From: Catellatospora sp. IY07-71
GTDB taxonomy: Bacteria > Actinomycetota > Actinomycetes > Mycobacteriales > Micromonosporaceae
NCBI RefSeq assembly: GCF_018326265.1
Contig: NZ_AP023360.1
Location: forward strand, 2,843,501 to 2,907,500
Reading direction: 5' to 3'
Length of the DNA: 64,000 bases
Shown here: positions 16,721 through 24,846 of the stretch, piece by piece
Layout: each line of letters starts with the position of its first letter
Position numbering within the stretch: the stretch's first letter is position 1
The notes under the pieces: generated by a model
Told to the model about the DNA's origin: nothing
The model's database searches: none
Seen by the model: the letters and a program-made list of their open reading frames with translations, nothing else
Program-made: the position numbers and the translations under genes

Positions 16721-18864
16721 GTCTGGGGCGGCTGGAGCTGCGGCGGTTCCGGCGGCACCGGATGACGCGGGCCGCGCTCGTCGTGCTCACTCTGGTGCCG
16801 CTGCTGTACGGGGCGCTGTACCTGTGGGCGTTCTGGGACCCGTACGGCAACATGCACCGCATCCCCGTGGCGCTCGTGCTGCAGGACCGGGAGGCGAGGG
16901 ACCCGGACGGCGCGGCCGTGCACGCCGGACGTGATCTGGCCGAGGAGCTGGAACGGCGGCAGGTGTTCGGCTGGCACCGGGTGGACGCGGCCGCCGCCGA
17001 GGCCGGGCTGCGCGACGGCACGTACCAGCTCGCGCTGCGCATCCCCGCGGACTTCTCGGCCGCGCTGGTCACCGGGCCCGACCCGGCGGCGGACGCGCGC
17101 GCCGGACAGCTCACCGTGGTCAGCGACGACGCGGTCAACTACATCTCCGGCATGCTCGCCCGCAGCGCGTTCACCGAGATCCGGGCGGCGGCGGCCGAGT
17201 CGGCGGCGGGGAGGTACTTCGACGGCATGCTGATCGGGTTCACCGATCTCAAGTCTGCGCTCGGCGAGGCCGCCGACGGGGCGGACGCGCTCGCCGACGG
17301 GGCCGGGCAGGCCCGCAACGGGGCCGGGGCGCTGGCCGACGGAGCGGGTGATGCCGCAGCAGGGGCGGGCACGCTCGCCGACGGGCTGGCGCAGGCCGAG
17401 TCCGGCTCGCGGACGCTGGCCGCCGGGCTGGCCACGCTGGAGGCCGGATCGGCGCAGCTCGCCGACGGGGCGGCCCGTGCGGCGGCGGGCGGGCAGCGGC
17501 TCGCGTCCACCGTGGACCGTGCGGCCGACCGGGTGGAGCCGGTGCTACGCGAGCATGCCGGCACCGTCGAGCGCGGGGCCACCGCCGTCGCCGACGCCGC
17601 GCAGGCGCTCGCCGAGCACCTCGATCTGCTGCCGGGGCTGGCCGAGCAGGCGGTGCGGCGTACCGGCGAGGTCGTCACGTCCCTGGACGCGCTGGCCGCG
17701 GCGCACCCGGAGCTGCGCGACGACCCGGCCTTCACCGCGGCCCGCCGGGCCGCACAGGCCGCCGCGGACACCGCCCGCGACCTCGACCGGCGCCTCGACG
17801 AGGCCGGGCTGCCCGAGGTACGCGCGAAACTGCTGGCCGTCGCCGCGACCGCGCGTGCGGTGGCGCAGGCCGCGCCACACCTGGCCGACGACGTCGCGGC
17901 CGCCCGGCGCAGCGTCGACGAACTGGCCGCCGGGCTGGCCGAGCTGTCCACCGGTGCCGACCGGCTGCACGGCGGCATCGCCACGGCCTCGACCGGGGCG
18001 AAGTCGCTGCACGGCGGGCTCTACCGGCTGTCCACCGGCGCGCGGCAGCTCGACGGCGGGTTGACCGCGCTGTCCGGTGGCGCGGGCAAGCTGGCCGCGG
18101 GCCTGGCCAAGCTCGACGACGGCGCCCGCGAGCTGGCCTCCGGCCTGAGCGACGGCGCGGCCGAGGTGCCGGGGTACGACGCCGACAGTCGCGCCGAGCG
18201 GGCCGGGGTGCTGGCCGCGCCGGTGACGCTGGACCGCGACGTACGCCACGCGGCCGCCGCCTACGGCACCGGGTTCGCGCCGTACTTCCTGGCCCTGGCG
18301 CTGTGGGTGGGCGCGATGCTCACCTTCATGCTGCTGCGGCCGATCACCCGGCGGCACCAGATGACCGGCGCCCCCGCCTGGCGGGTGGCGCTGGCCGGCT
18401 GGCGGCCCGCCGTCGCCGTCGGCGTCGCCCAGGCCACCGCGCTGTACGCCGTACTGCGCCTGGCCCTCGGGCTGGAGCCGGTGCACCCGTGGGGCATGTA
18501 CCTCTACCTGCTCGCCACCGTGCTCGCGTTCACCGCGGTGCTGCAGCTGCTCGGCGCGGCGCTGGGCGCGTCGGGCCGGGTCGCCGCGCTGATCCTGCTG
18601 ATGCTCCAACTCACCGGCTCCGGCGGCACCTACCCCGTGGCCACCAGCCCCGCCTTCTTCCAGGCCATCCACCCGTACCTGCCGATGACGTACGTCGTCG
18701 ACGGCCTGCGCCACCTCATCCTCGGCGGCTCGGCCGACACGGTCCTGACCGGCGTCCTCGTCCTCCTGGCCGTCACCGCCCTGGCCCTCACCCTCACCAC
18801 CCTCACCGCCGCCCGCACCCGCCGCCTCACCCCCGACAAACTCCACCCCGCCCTCCCCATCTGA
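16717..18864 (+). CDS. YhgE/Pip family ABC-2 type membrane protein
   Basis: The 715-residue protein has one N-terminal membrane segment (LVVLTLVPLLYGALYLWAF), a long extracytoplasmic part with many Leu-Ala-Asp-Gly repeats (about residues 190-480, heptad-like and probably helical), and five or so C-terminal membrane segments starting near residue 520. This is the layout of the YhgE/Pip (phage infection protein) family, which is related to ABC-2 exporters and to MmpL-adjacent or type VII-linked proteins such as YueB. Substrate is unknown. It is translationally coupled to the degenerate ATPase and followed by repeat A1 and a TetR gene, the usual trio for this family. Confidence 0.85.
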   Translation: MSLGRLELRRFRRHRMTRAALVVLTLVPLLYGALYLWAFWDPYGNMHRIPVALVLQDREARDPDGAAVHAGRDLAEELERRQVFGWHRVDAAAAEAGLRDGTYQLALRIPADFSAALVTGPDPAADARAGQLTVVSDDAVNYISGMLARSAFTEIRAAAAESAAGRYFDGMLIGFTDLKSALGEAADGADALADGAGQARNGAGALADGAGDAAAGAGTLADGLAQAESGSRTLAAGLATLEAGSAQLADGAARAAAGGQRLASTVDRAADRVEPVLREHAGTVERGATAVADAAQALAEHLDLLPGLAEQAVRRTGEVVTSLDALAAAHPELRDDPAFTAARRAAQAAADTARDLDRRLDEAGLPEVRAKLLAVAATARAVAQAAPHLADDVAAARRSVDELAAGLAELSTGADRLHGGIATASTGAKSLHGGLYRLSTGARQLDGGLTALSGGAGKLAAGLAKLDDGARELASGLSDGAAEVPGYDADSRAERAGVLAAPVTLDRDVRHAAAAYGTGFAPYFLALALWVGAMLTFMLLRPITRRHQMTGAPAWRVALAGWRPAVAVGVAQATALYAVLRLALGLEPVHPWGMYLYLLATVLAFTAVLQLLGAALGASGRVAALILLMLQLTGSGGTYPVATSPAFFQAIHPYLPMTYVVDGLRHLILGGSADTVLTGVLVLLAVTALALTLTTLTAARTRRLTPDKLHPALPI

Positions 18865-18891
18865 CCACGCCCACCGCCGCCGGCTGCTGCG

Positions 18892-18950
18892 TCGATCATG
18901 AACTTATGGCACGGTTCGGCGGCGTGTCAGCGGCACAACTTCATGATCGA
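18892..18950. repeat. Family A repeat, copy A1 (forward)
   Basis: The 59-base unit begins and ends with perfect 11-base inverted arms (TCGATCATGAA at 18892-18902 and its complement at 18940-18950) and contains the family core ACTTATGG ... GTTCGGCGGCGTGTC. It lies between the YhgE gene and the TetR gene. Confidence 0.8.
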
Positions 18951-18977
18951 TTTGGGATCCAGGCGGGGTGGGGCAGG

Positions 18978-19595
18978 ATGGGGCGGGTGGACGGGCGGAC
19001 GGCGCGGCGGGACGCGACCAGGCAGAAGCTGTTCGAGGCGACCATGGCGCTCATCGCCGAGCAGGGGTTCTCGGACACCACGGTGGATCAGATCGCCGAG
19101 CGGGCCGGGGTCGCCAAGGGGACGGTGTACTACAACTTCGCGTCCAAGACCGTGCTGTTCGAGGAGCTGCTGCGGTATGGCGTGGGGCTGCTCACCGCCG
19201 ACTTCCAGGCGGCCGTGGCGGACCGGGCGCCCGCCGACGCGATCGCCGCGCTGGTGCGGACCGAGCTCGGCTTCATCCAGCGCTATCGCTCCTTCGCGCA
19301 GCTGCTGCTGTCGGAGATGTGGCGTACCCACCGCGACTGGCAGCAGACCCTGCTCCTGCTGCGCGAGGAGGCGATCTCGGTGATCGCGGGCACGCTGCAG
19401 CAGGGCGTGGACAGCGGGGACTTCGCCGCCGATCTCGACGTACGGCTGTCCGCGTCGGCGCTGTTCGGGGTGTGCCTCGTCGTCGCGCTGGACTGGCTCG
19501 TGTTCACCCCCGAACAGCCGATCGAGCAGGTCGAGAACGCGGTCCTCGCGATCGTCCGCAGCCGCGCCGCAGTGCAAGGAAGGGCACCTTCTTAA
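18978..19595 (+). CDS. TetR-family regulator with stop codon supplied by a repeat
   Basis: The 205-residue protein has the TetR DNA-binding domain (TRQKLFEATMALIAEQGFSDTTVDQIAERAGVAKGTVYYNF, residues about 14-55) and a helical ligand domain. It probably represses the ABC/YhgE pair and itself. The last residues GRAPS and the TAA stop (19593-19595) come from repeat C3, so the original C-terminus has been replaced. ATG 18978 gives the normal length before the helix-turn-helix. Confidence 0.88.
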   Translation: MGRVDGRTARRDATRQKLFEATMALIAEQGFSDTTVDQIAERAGVAKGTVYYNFASKTVLFEELLRYGVGLLTADFQAAVADRAPADAIAALVRTELGFIQRYRSFAQLLLSEMWRTHRDWQQTLLLLREEAISVIAGTLQQGVDSGDFAADLDVRLSASALFGVCLVVALDWLVFTPEQPIEQVENAVLAIVRSRAAVQGRAPS

Positions 19596-19627
19596 CGCTA
19601 TTCGTAGTAGAAGGTGCCCTTCTTAAC
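19576..19627. repeat. Family C palindromic repeat, copy C3, over a stop codon
   Basis: Arms GAAGGGCACCTTCT (19579-19592) and AGAAGGTGCCCTTC (19609-19622) pair perfectly; the TetR stop codon is in the loop. Confidence 0.85.
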
Positions 19628-19671
19628 GCCTCGCAGGGGACAGGCCGGGGCGGCTGGCATACTCACCGGTC

Positions 19672-19920
19672 ATGGTGCTGTCGCGGGGCTGGTCGGTGTT
19701 CCTGATGCTGGTCGGCGTGTGGACCTGGGTGATCTGGCCCCGGTTCGCCGTCGCGATCTGGAACGACCCGCGGGCGTGGTCGGCGGGCGTCGTGGGCGAC
19801 GGCACGCCGACGAGCTTCCTGTGGGTGCATGCGCTGCTGATCGCCGCGTCGCTGGCGCTCGGGACCACGGTCGGCGTGCTGGGGATCAAGGGCTGGCGGG
19901 CGAGCCGGGCCGCACGTTAG
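19672..19920 (+). CDS. SCO4848-type small membrane protein
   Basis: The 82-residue protein has two hydrophobic segments (WSVFLMLVGVWTWVIWP and FLWVHALLIAASLALGTTVGVLG) separated by a polar loop. This pattern, including SRGWSVFLMLVGVWTWVIWPRF, matches the conserved actinobacterial family named after SCO4848, whose role is not known. A CATACT box 7 bases before the ATG suggests a leaderless transcript starting just after repeat C3. Confidence 0.75.
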   Translation: MVLSRGWSVFLMLVGVWTWVIWPRFAVAIWNDPRAWSAGVVGDGTPTSFLWVHALLIAASLALGTTVGVLGIKGWRASRAAR

Positions 19921-19947
19921 GTCCCGCCGGGCCGGCCTGCCGGCGGC

Positions 19948-20316
19948 CTACTCCGGCAGGTGGCAGACGGCTTCGACGTTGTTGCCGTCGCGGTCGCGGA
20001 CGAAGGCGCCGAAGTAGTCGGCGTGATACTCCGGCCACAGGCGGGGCGCGTGCAGCACCTCCGCGTCGGCGGCCACGGCGGCGTCGAAGAACGCCTGGAC
20101 GGCTGCCCGGTCCTGCGCGACGAAGGCGATGTGCGCCTCGCGCGCGACGCCATCCGTCGTGACCGGACCGAGCCAGAACACCGGCCGGTCCGTGCCGTAT
20201 CCGATGACGTCGCCGAACTCCAGCAGCCGCCGGCCGCCGAGCGGGGCGAGCACGGTGTCGTAGAAGTACGCGGCGGCCGCGACGTCGGCGACCTGGATCG
20301 ACAGGTGATCGAGCAT
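19948..20316 (-). CDS. VOC family (glyoxalase-like) protein
   Basis: The 122-residue protein starts MLDHLSIQVADVAAAAYFY and ends FVRDRDGNNVEAVCHL, the two halves of a vicinal-oxygen-chelate fold with metal-binding His and Glu positions. Members include glyoxalases, dioxygenases and resistance proteins; the substrate cannot be told. I chose the ATG at 20316; a GTG nine bases upstream would add three residues. Confidence 0.82.
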   Translation of the reverse strand: MLDHLSIQVADVAAAAYFYDTVLAPLGGRRLLEFGDVIGYGTDRPVFWLGPVTTDGVAREAHIAFVAQDRAAVQAFFDAAVAADAEVLHAPRLWPEYHADYFGAFVRDRDGNNVEAVCHLPE

Positions 20317-20329
20317 GCCCGTCACCCTA

Positions 20330-20375
20330 GACCCGCCGGGCTGCGCTGGAGGCGGACCCGCCGGGCTGCGCTGGA
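20330..20375. repeat. Tandem duplication, 25-base period
   Basis: The 21-base unit starting GACCCGCCGGG occurs at 20330-20350 and again at 20355-20375, directly upstream of repeat B2. Confidence 0.75.
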
Positions 20376-20381
20376 AGCGAT

Positions 20382-20442
20382 GATCGCCGTCTCGTGTCGA
20401 AACCTTGCGTCAGACCACACCTTTTGACACGAACCAGCGATC
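20382..20442. repeat. Family B palindromic repeat, copy B2
   Basis: Left arm 20382-20398 (starts GATCGCCG) pairs with right arm 20426-20442 with few mismatches; the centre contains AACCTT and ACCACAC as in B1 and B4. Confidence 0.75.
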
Positions 20443-20472
20443 AACGCTTCCCACCCAGCCACCCAGGGTTAA

Positions 20473-20522
20473 GAAGGGCACCTTCTACCACGGAAAACGA
20501 TAAGAAGGTGCCCTTCCTTTCA
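20473..20522. repeat. Family C palindromic repeat, copy C4, adjoining the aroG stop
   Basis: Arms GAAGGGCACCTTCT (20473-20486) and AGAAGGTGCCCTTC (20503-20516) pair perfectly. Read on the minus strand the repeat begins with TGAAAGGAAGG and the TGA is the stop codon of the DAHP synthase gene. Confidence 0.85.
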
Positions 20523-21575
20523 GTGGGTGCGGCGGGCGGTGACGGCGGCGGCGAGGGTGGCCAGGGTCTGCTCGGTGGTCTGCCAGCTCATGCAGGCGTC
20601 GGTGACGGACTGGCCGTAGACGAGGGGCTCGCCGGAGTCGAGGTCCTGGCGGCCGGCCACGATGAAGCTCTCCAGCATCACGCCGCCGATGCCGTGCTGG
20701 CCCTCGGCGATCTGCGCGGCGATCTCGTCGGCGACGACGGCCTGGCGCTCGTGGCTCTTGCCGCTGTTGCCGTGGCTGGCGTCGATCACCAGGTGGTGCT
20801 TGAGGCCCGCCTTCTCGGTCAGGGCCAGCGTCGCGGCGACCGACTCGGGGCCGTAGTTGGGGCCGCTGCGGCCGCCGCGCAGGATCACGTGGCAGTCCTC
20901 GTTGCCGGTGGTGGTGACCACGGCGGCGCGGCCGTCGGGGTCCACGCCGAAGAAGACGTGGCTGTTGCGGCCCACCTCACAGGCGTCGATGGCGCCCTGG
21001 ATGCCGCCGTCGGTGGTGTTCTTGAAGCCGACCGGCATGGACAGGCCGGAGGCGAGCTGCCGGTGCACCTGGCTCTCGATGGTGCGGGCGCCGATCGCAC
21101 CCCAGGTCACCGCGTCGGCGATGTACTGCGGGCTGGTCGGGTCGAGGAACTCGCAGCCGACGGGCATGCCGAGATCGAGGATGTCGAGCAGCAGCGTGCG
21201 GGCGGTACGCAGGCCCCGGTGCACGTCGTAGGTGCCGTCCAGCCCCGGGTCGTTGATGAGGCCCTTCCAGCCGATCGTGGTGCGCGGCTTCTCGAAGTAG
21301 ACGCGCATCACGACGCACAGCTCGCGCTGGTGCTGCCGGGCCGCGTCGGCGAGCCGCCGGGCGTAGTCCATGGCCGCCTCGGTGTCGTGCACCGAGCACG
21401 GGCCGACCACCACGAGCAGGCGGTCGTCGCGGCCGGTGAGCACGTCGCGCACCTCCTGGCGCGATCGTTGCACCAGCGCGGCGCGATGCTCGCCGAGCGG
21501 CAGCTCGGTCAGCAGCTCACGCGGCGGCTGCAGCGGCTCGAACGAGAGCACGTGTACGTCGTTGGTCTGGGTCAT
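20520..21575 (-). CDS. aroG: 3-deoxy-7-phosphoheptulonate (DAHP) synthase, class I
   Basis: The 351-residue enzyme joins phosphoenolpyruvate and erythrose 4-phosphate, the first step of the shikimate pathway to Phe, Tyr and Trp. Class I AroG/F/H signatures are clear: VVVGPCSVHD, MRVYFEKPRTTIGWKG, VGFKNTTDGG, ILRGGRSGPNYG and DASHGNSGK, with the metal-binding Cys, His, Glu and Asp. It is transcribed leftward behind a leader that encodes an aromatic-rich peptide (21702-21755) and a hairpin, so it is probably controlled by attenuation. Actinobacteria often also have a class II enzyme. GGGAG precedes the ATG. Confidence 0.95.
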   Translation of the reverse strand: MTQTNDVHVLSFEPLQPPRELLTELPLGEHRAALVQRSRQEVRDVLTGRDDRLLVVVGPCSVHDTEAAMDYARRLADAARQHQRELCVVMRVYFEKPRTTIGWKGLINDPGLDGTYDVHRGLRTARTLLLDILDLGMPVGCEFLDPTSPQYIADAVTWGAIGARTIESQVHRQLASGLSMPVGFKNTTDGGIQGAIDACEVGRNSHVFFGVDPDGRAAVVTTTGNEDCHVILRGGRSGPNYGPESVAATLALTEKAGLKHHLVIDASHGNSGKSHERQAVVADEIAAQIAEGQHGIGGVMLESFIVAGRQDLDSGEPLVYGQSVTDACMSWQTTEQTLATLAAAVTARRTH

Positions 21576-21652
21576 CGGAGCGTCTCCCGGTTCTCAGGGA
21601 CGGGCCCCGCCCTGATGAGGTCCCAGGCCAGCCCGTCCTTCGACATGGCAAA

Positions 21653-21677
21653 GGGCGAAGACGTGACGTCTTCGCCC
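21653..21677 (-). terminator. Attenuator hairpin upstream of aroG
   Basis: On the minus strand GGGCGAAGACGT pairs with ACGTCTTCGCCC around a single central base and is followed by TTTGCC. It sits between the leader peptide gene and aroG, 77 bases before the aroG start, where an intrinsic attenuator is expected. Confidence 0.65.
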
Positions 21678-21678
21678 T

Positions 21679-21738
21679 GCTGGCTCTGGGTGGTCTCGCG
21701 GTCAGCGCATCGAACCGCCGGCTCCACCCAGAGCCAGC
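21679..21738 (-). promoter_or_regulatory. Leader stem overlapping the leader-peptide codons
   Basis: A perfect 15-base pairing joins 21724-21738 (inside the leader peptide codons 6-11) with 21679-21693, one base upstream of the terminator-like hairpin. A ribosome stalled at the Tyr-Trp-Arg-Phe codons would cover the 5' arm; one that finishes the peptide would disturb the 3' arm. The exact alternative structures need a folding calculation. Confidence 0.6.
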
Positions 21739-21755
21739 GTAAAGCGCCAATACAT
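21702..21755 (-). CDS. Aromatic leader peptide of the aroG attenuator
   Basis: A 17-residue open frame, MYWRFTLALGGAGGSMR, begins 180 bases before aroG. Codons 2, 3 and 5 are Tyr, Trp and Phe, the three end products of the pathway that aroG opens. A TAAGGT box (complement of 21772-21777) lies 16 bases before the ATG. The composition, position and the two hairpins that follow fit a transcription attenuator that senses charging of all three aromatic tRNAs. Confidence 0.7.
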   Translation of the reverse strand: MYWRFTLALGGAGGSMR

Positions 21756-21884
21756 GCGAACCACGAGAGCGACCTTACCCCATCCCGCGCCCGTCCATCC
21801 AACTTCCCGTATGGCGGAACCGGACACCCGGGCAGGTATGTCCGCGCCTGTGGCGACGCTCATGGCACGGTCCGCGCCGGTACG

Positions 21885-21911
21885 CATACTGTGGACCATT
21901 CCGGGCGGTCC
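21885..21911 (+). promoter_or_regulatory. Possible promoter and operator of the GntR gene
   Basis: A CATACT box (21885-21890) is followed by GGACC (21893-21897) and its complement GGTCC (21907-21911). This short dyad just after a -10-like box could be an autoregulatory GntR site. The evidence is weak. Confidence 0.3.
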
Positions 21912-21944
21912 GAGGAGCGGGCCGCGTGACGAGGGGGGCGGCAG

Positions 21945-22607
21945 GTGCCGACCGCACAGGAACTGCCCACCGAACCGCTGCACGCCACGCGCACGCTGTC
22001 CGACAACGTCTACCGCTGGCTGCGCGAGCAGATCGTGCTCGGCAAGATCGGCCCGAACGAACCGCTGGTCGAGGCGGTCATCGCGGAGAAGCTACAGGTC
22101 AGCCGTACCCCCATCCGGGAGAGCCTGCAGCGCCTGGCCGCCGACGGCCTGATCGTCTCCCACCGCCGCCGCTGGATCGTGCGCCAGCACGGCCGGGACG
22201 AGATCGTCGCCATCTACGAGGTACGCATGGCGCTGGAGTCCTTCGCGGCCCGCTTCGCCGCCCAGCGCGCCACCGACGCCGAGTTGGCCGCCATCGCCGC
22301 ACACTGCGCCAGCTGGACCGGCACCGGCAGCAACGACGACTTCGTGGTCTTCAACGACCGCTTCCACCACATGATCGTCGAGGCCGCGCACAACCCCCGC
22401 CTGGCCCGCGTCATCGAGCAGAACCACCTCTACTTCTTCAACGACCAGATCGCCGCGCACTACCGCCCCGACGAGGTCGCCGCCTCCCAGTCCGAGCACG
22501 AAGCCCTGGTCGAGGCACTCCACACCCGCGCCCCCGACCGCGCCGCCGACCTCTCCCGCCACCACGCCGAAACCGCCCTCGACCTGATCCTCACCCGCCT
22601 CTTCTGA
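21945..22607 (+). CDS. GntR-family regulator, FCD subgroup
   Basis: The 220-residue protein has a winged helix (DNVYRWLREQIVLGKIGPNEPL and QVSRTPIRESLQRLAADGLI, about residues 18-80) and an all-helical FCD effector domain with metal/ligand residues in FNDRFHHMIVEAAHNPRL and SEHEALVEALH. Such regulators respond to small acids or sugar acids. The GTG at 21945 has GGCGGCAG upstream. Targets are not evident from the neighbours. Confidence 0.88.
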   Translation: MPTAQELPTEPLHATRTLSDNVYRWLREQIVLGKIGPNEPLVEAVIAEKLQVSRTPIRESLQRLAADGLIVSHRRRWIVRQHGRDEIVAIYEVRMALESFAARFAAQRATDAELAAIAAHCASWTGTGSNDDFVVFNDRFHHMIVEAAHNPRLARVIEQNHLYFFNDQIAAHYRPDEVAASQSEHEALVEALHTRAPDRAADLSRHHAETALDLILTRLF

Positions 22608-22627
22608 CCCGGCCCCTCTAGCGCGGC

Positions 22628-22694
22628 GATCTTGCGTGGGTTGTGGGTGCGACACGCACTAAACGGGCAAAGGGGCAACACTTCGCGCAAGATC
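22628..22694. repeat. Family B-like inverted repeat, diverged copy B5
   Basis: GATCTTGCG (22628-22636) pairs with CGCAAGATC (22686-22694); between them are further partly complementary stretches with GACAC. The stop codon of the methyltransferase gene lies in the right arm. It resembles family B in size and outer GATC arms but not in its core. Confidence 0.45.
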
Positions 22695-23187
22695 AACGCG
22701 ATCTTGGGCGGAGGCGGGGGAGCCAGCCGGGGACCTCGCGGCGGTAGGCGTCGTAGTCGGGGCCGAACTGGCGGCGGAGGTGTGGTTCTTCGTAGAAGTG
22801 GACGAACGTCACGAACGCCAGGAAGACGCAGGCGGTGTAGGCGAGCAGCGGCAGGCTGCCGAACAGCAGCGCCTGGCCGAGGATCGCGGACAGGATCGCG
22901 ACGTACATCGGGTTGCGGACGTAGCGGTAGAGGCCGCCGACGACCAGGTGCTGCGGCGGTGCGGCGGGCATGGGGGTGCCGGCGCCCTCGGTCACGAACC
23001 GCGCGAACGCGTTCACCACCACGGCGGTGCCGACCAGGATCAGCAGCACGCCGAGGGCGCGTACCGGCGGCCACCAGTGGGCGGCGGTCCGCCATCCGGT
23101 GATCAGCCAGGGCGCCAGGCCCGCGACCACGCACGGCGCGGCCAGGAAGAACGCGGCGCTGCCCGCCGCCGCCGTCGATCTGCGCAC
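22693..23187 (-). CDS. Isoprenylcysteine carboxyl methyltransferase (ICMT/PEMT)-like membrane protein
   Basis: The 164-residue protein has about four hydrophobic segments and the ICMT/phospholipid methyltransferase signature: LYRYVRNPMYVAILSAILG and EEPHLRRQFGPDYDAYRREVPGWLPR near the C-terminus. The family uses S-adenosylmethionine in the membrane; bacterial substrates are mostly unknown. The start is a GTG (complement of 23185-23187). The last residues and the stop codon are encoded by the right arm of an inverted repeat (B5). Confidence 0.82.
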   Translation of the reverse strand: MRRSTAAAGSAAFFLAAPCVVAGLAPWLITGWRTAAHWWPPVRALGVLLILVGTAVVVNAFARFVTEGAGTPMPAAPPQHLVVGGLYRYVRNPMYVAILSAILGQALLFGSLPLLAYTACVFLAFVTFVHFYEEPHLRRQFGPDYDAYRREVPGWLPRLRPRSR

Positions 23188-23234
23188 GCCCCAGTCTCAC
23201 CCGCGAGAGCCGGTCACGGCGATAGGCTTCGGGC

Positions 23235-23888
23235 GTGTCCTATACCGGTGACGTGACGCGCGGCGGATCCGCCGACGTACGCGAACTCGACGAGCTGACC
23301 ATCAGCAAGGTCTCGGTCGGCCCCCACGACAACAACGCCTACCTGCTGCGCTGCAACGGCACCGGCGAGCAGCTGCTCGTCGACGCGGCCAACGACGCGC
23401 CGACGCTGCTGGCCCTGGCCGGTGACCCGGGCCTGGCCACGGTGGTGACCACGCACCGGCACGGCGACCACTGGCAGGCACTGTCCGAAGTGGTCGCGGC
23501 GACCGGTGCGACCGCGATCGCCCACCCCGCCGACGCGGGCGAGCTGCCGGTGAAGGCCGAGACCGTCGAGGAGGGACAGACGGTGCGCGTCGGGCAGGTC
23601 GAGCTGGAGGTCATCCACCTGGTCGGGCACACACCCGGCTCGATCGCGCTGCTCTACCGCGACCCGCACGGGCATCCGCACCTGTTCACGGGCGATTCAC
23701 TGTTCCCCGGCGGCGTGGGCAACACGTGGGGCGACCCGCAGGCGTTCGCCTCGCTGCTGCGCGACGTCGAGACGAAGATCTTCGACCGGCTGCCCGACGA
23801 CACCTGGTTCTACCCCGGCCACGGCAAGGACAGCACCCTGGGCCGCGAGCGCCCGTCGCTGCCGGAGTGGCGCGCCCGCGGCTGGTGA
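23235..23888 (+). CDS. Metallo-beta-lactamase fold hydrolase
   Basis: The 217-residue protein carries the metal site THRHGDHWQAL (HxHxDH), then VGHTPGSIALL, FTGDSLFPGG and YPGHGKDSTLG, as in glyoxalase II-like hydrolases. Its length and the final WRARGW fit the actinobacterial subgroup; the substrate is not known. A TAGGCT box 6 bases before the GTG start suggests a leaderless mRNA. Confidence 0.88.
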   Translation: MSYTGDVTRGGSADVRELDELTISKVSVGPHDNNAYLLRCNGTGEQLLVDAANDAPTLLALAGDPGLATVVTTHRHGDHWQALSEVVAATGATAIAHPADAGELPVKAETVEEGQTVRVGQVELEVIHLVGHTPGSIALLYRDPHGHPHLFTGDSLFPGGVGNTWGDPQAFASLLRDVETKIFDRLPDDTWFYPGHGKDSTLGRERPSLPEWRARGW

Positions 23889-23913
23889 GCGGGCTCAGCA
23901 CTCTGGCGCGCGC

Positions 23914-24846
23914 TCACCAGCTCGCGGCACCGTCGAACGAGGTCGGGGCCGGGGCGTAGCCGAGCCGTTCGCGCGCCGCGCTGATGTCGAGCGTGCGCTC
24001 CACCGCGAGGTGGCTCGCCGCGTAGCGGGTCAGCCGGGGCGGGCGCGGGCTGCGTACCAGCCGGAACAGCAGCTCGGCGGCGGTGGCGAGCGGCCACACC
24101 GCGCGCAGCGGCAGGTACACCGGCCGGGCGGCGATGCCCCGCGCGGCGAGCACCGCCCGCAGCGCGTCGTCGAGCAACACCGGCGCGGCGTCGGTGACGT
24201 TGAAGACGCCGCGCTCGACCGGGCCGGTCGCGGCCAGCACGCAGGCGCGGGCGAGGTTGGCGGCCGAGGTCAGGCTGACCCGCTGCCGCCCGTCGCCGAC
24301 GGCCGGCAGCCACCGGCCGCGCACCGCCGACAGCACCCGGGGCAGCAGCGTCGGGTCGCCGGGGCCGTAGATCGCGTGCGGGCGCAGGATGATCGCGGGC
24401 CGCTGCGCCATCGCGGCCAGCACCAGCCGCTCCGCCCGCGCCTTCGACTCCCCGTACGCGTTGAGGTAGCGCCCGGCCGGTGCCTCGTCCTCGGCGGCCA
24501 GCACGGTGGGACGCCGGGGGTCGTACACGCTGGCGGTGCTGACGTGCACGAACCGCGCCTGCGGGAACGTGGCCAGCACGTGCGCGGTGCCGTCCACGTT
24601 GACCGCGTGGAACTCGCGCGCCGGTCCCCAGTCGGACACCGTCCCGGCGCAGTGCACCACCGCGTCCACCTCGGGTGCTTCGGGCAGCGGCCCGCCGGCC
24701 AGGTCCCAGCGCCGGTAGTCCACGCCGTCCAGGCCGGGCGGCGCGGGCCTGCGGCCGAAGCCGACCACCTGGTGCCCGACCCGGCGCAGCTCCCGGCACA
24801 CCTCGCCACCCACGAAGCCGGACGCGCCGGTCACCGCCACCCTCAC
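23914..24846 (-). CDS. NAD(P)-dependent epimerase/dehydrogenase, 3-beta-HSD-like
   Basis: The 310-residue protein has an extended SDR fold: cofactor loop VTGASGFVGGEV (TGxxGxxG), VHCAGTVSDWG, and the catalytic pair in YGESKARAE (YxxxK). It resembles 3-beta-hydroxysteroid dehydrogenase and OleD-type reductases that act on beta-keto acids. It is the last gene of a five-gene operon and its GTG start overlaps the ligase stop (GTGA at 24843-24846). In context it may reduce the beta-keto product of the synthase encoded first in the operon. Confidence 0.87.
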   Translation of the reverse strand: MRVAVTGASGFVGGEVCRELRRVGHQVVGFGRRPAPPGLDGVDYRRWDLAGGPLPEAPEVDAVVHCAGTVSDWGPAREFHAVNVDGTAHVLATFPQARFVHVSTASVYDPRRPTVLAAEDEAPAGRYLNAYGESKARAERLVLAAMAQRPAIILRPHAIYGPGDPTLLPRVLSAVRGRWLPAVGDGRQRVSLTSAANLARACVLAATGPVERGVFNVTDAAPVLLDDALRAVLAARGIAARPVYLPLRAVWPLATAAELLFRLVRSPRPPRLTRYAASHLAVERTLDISAARERLGYAPAPTSFDGAASW

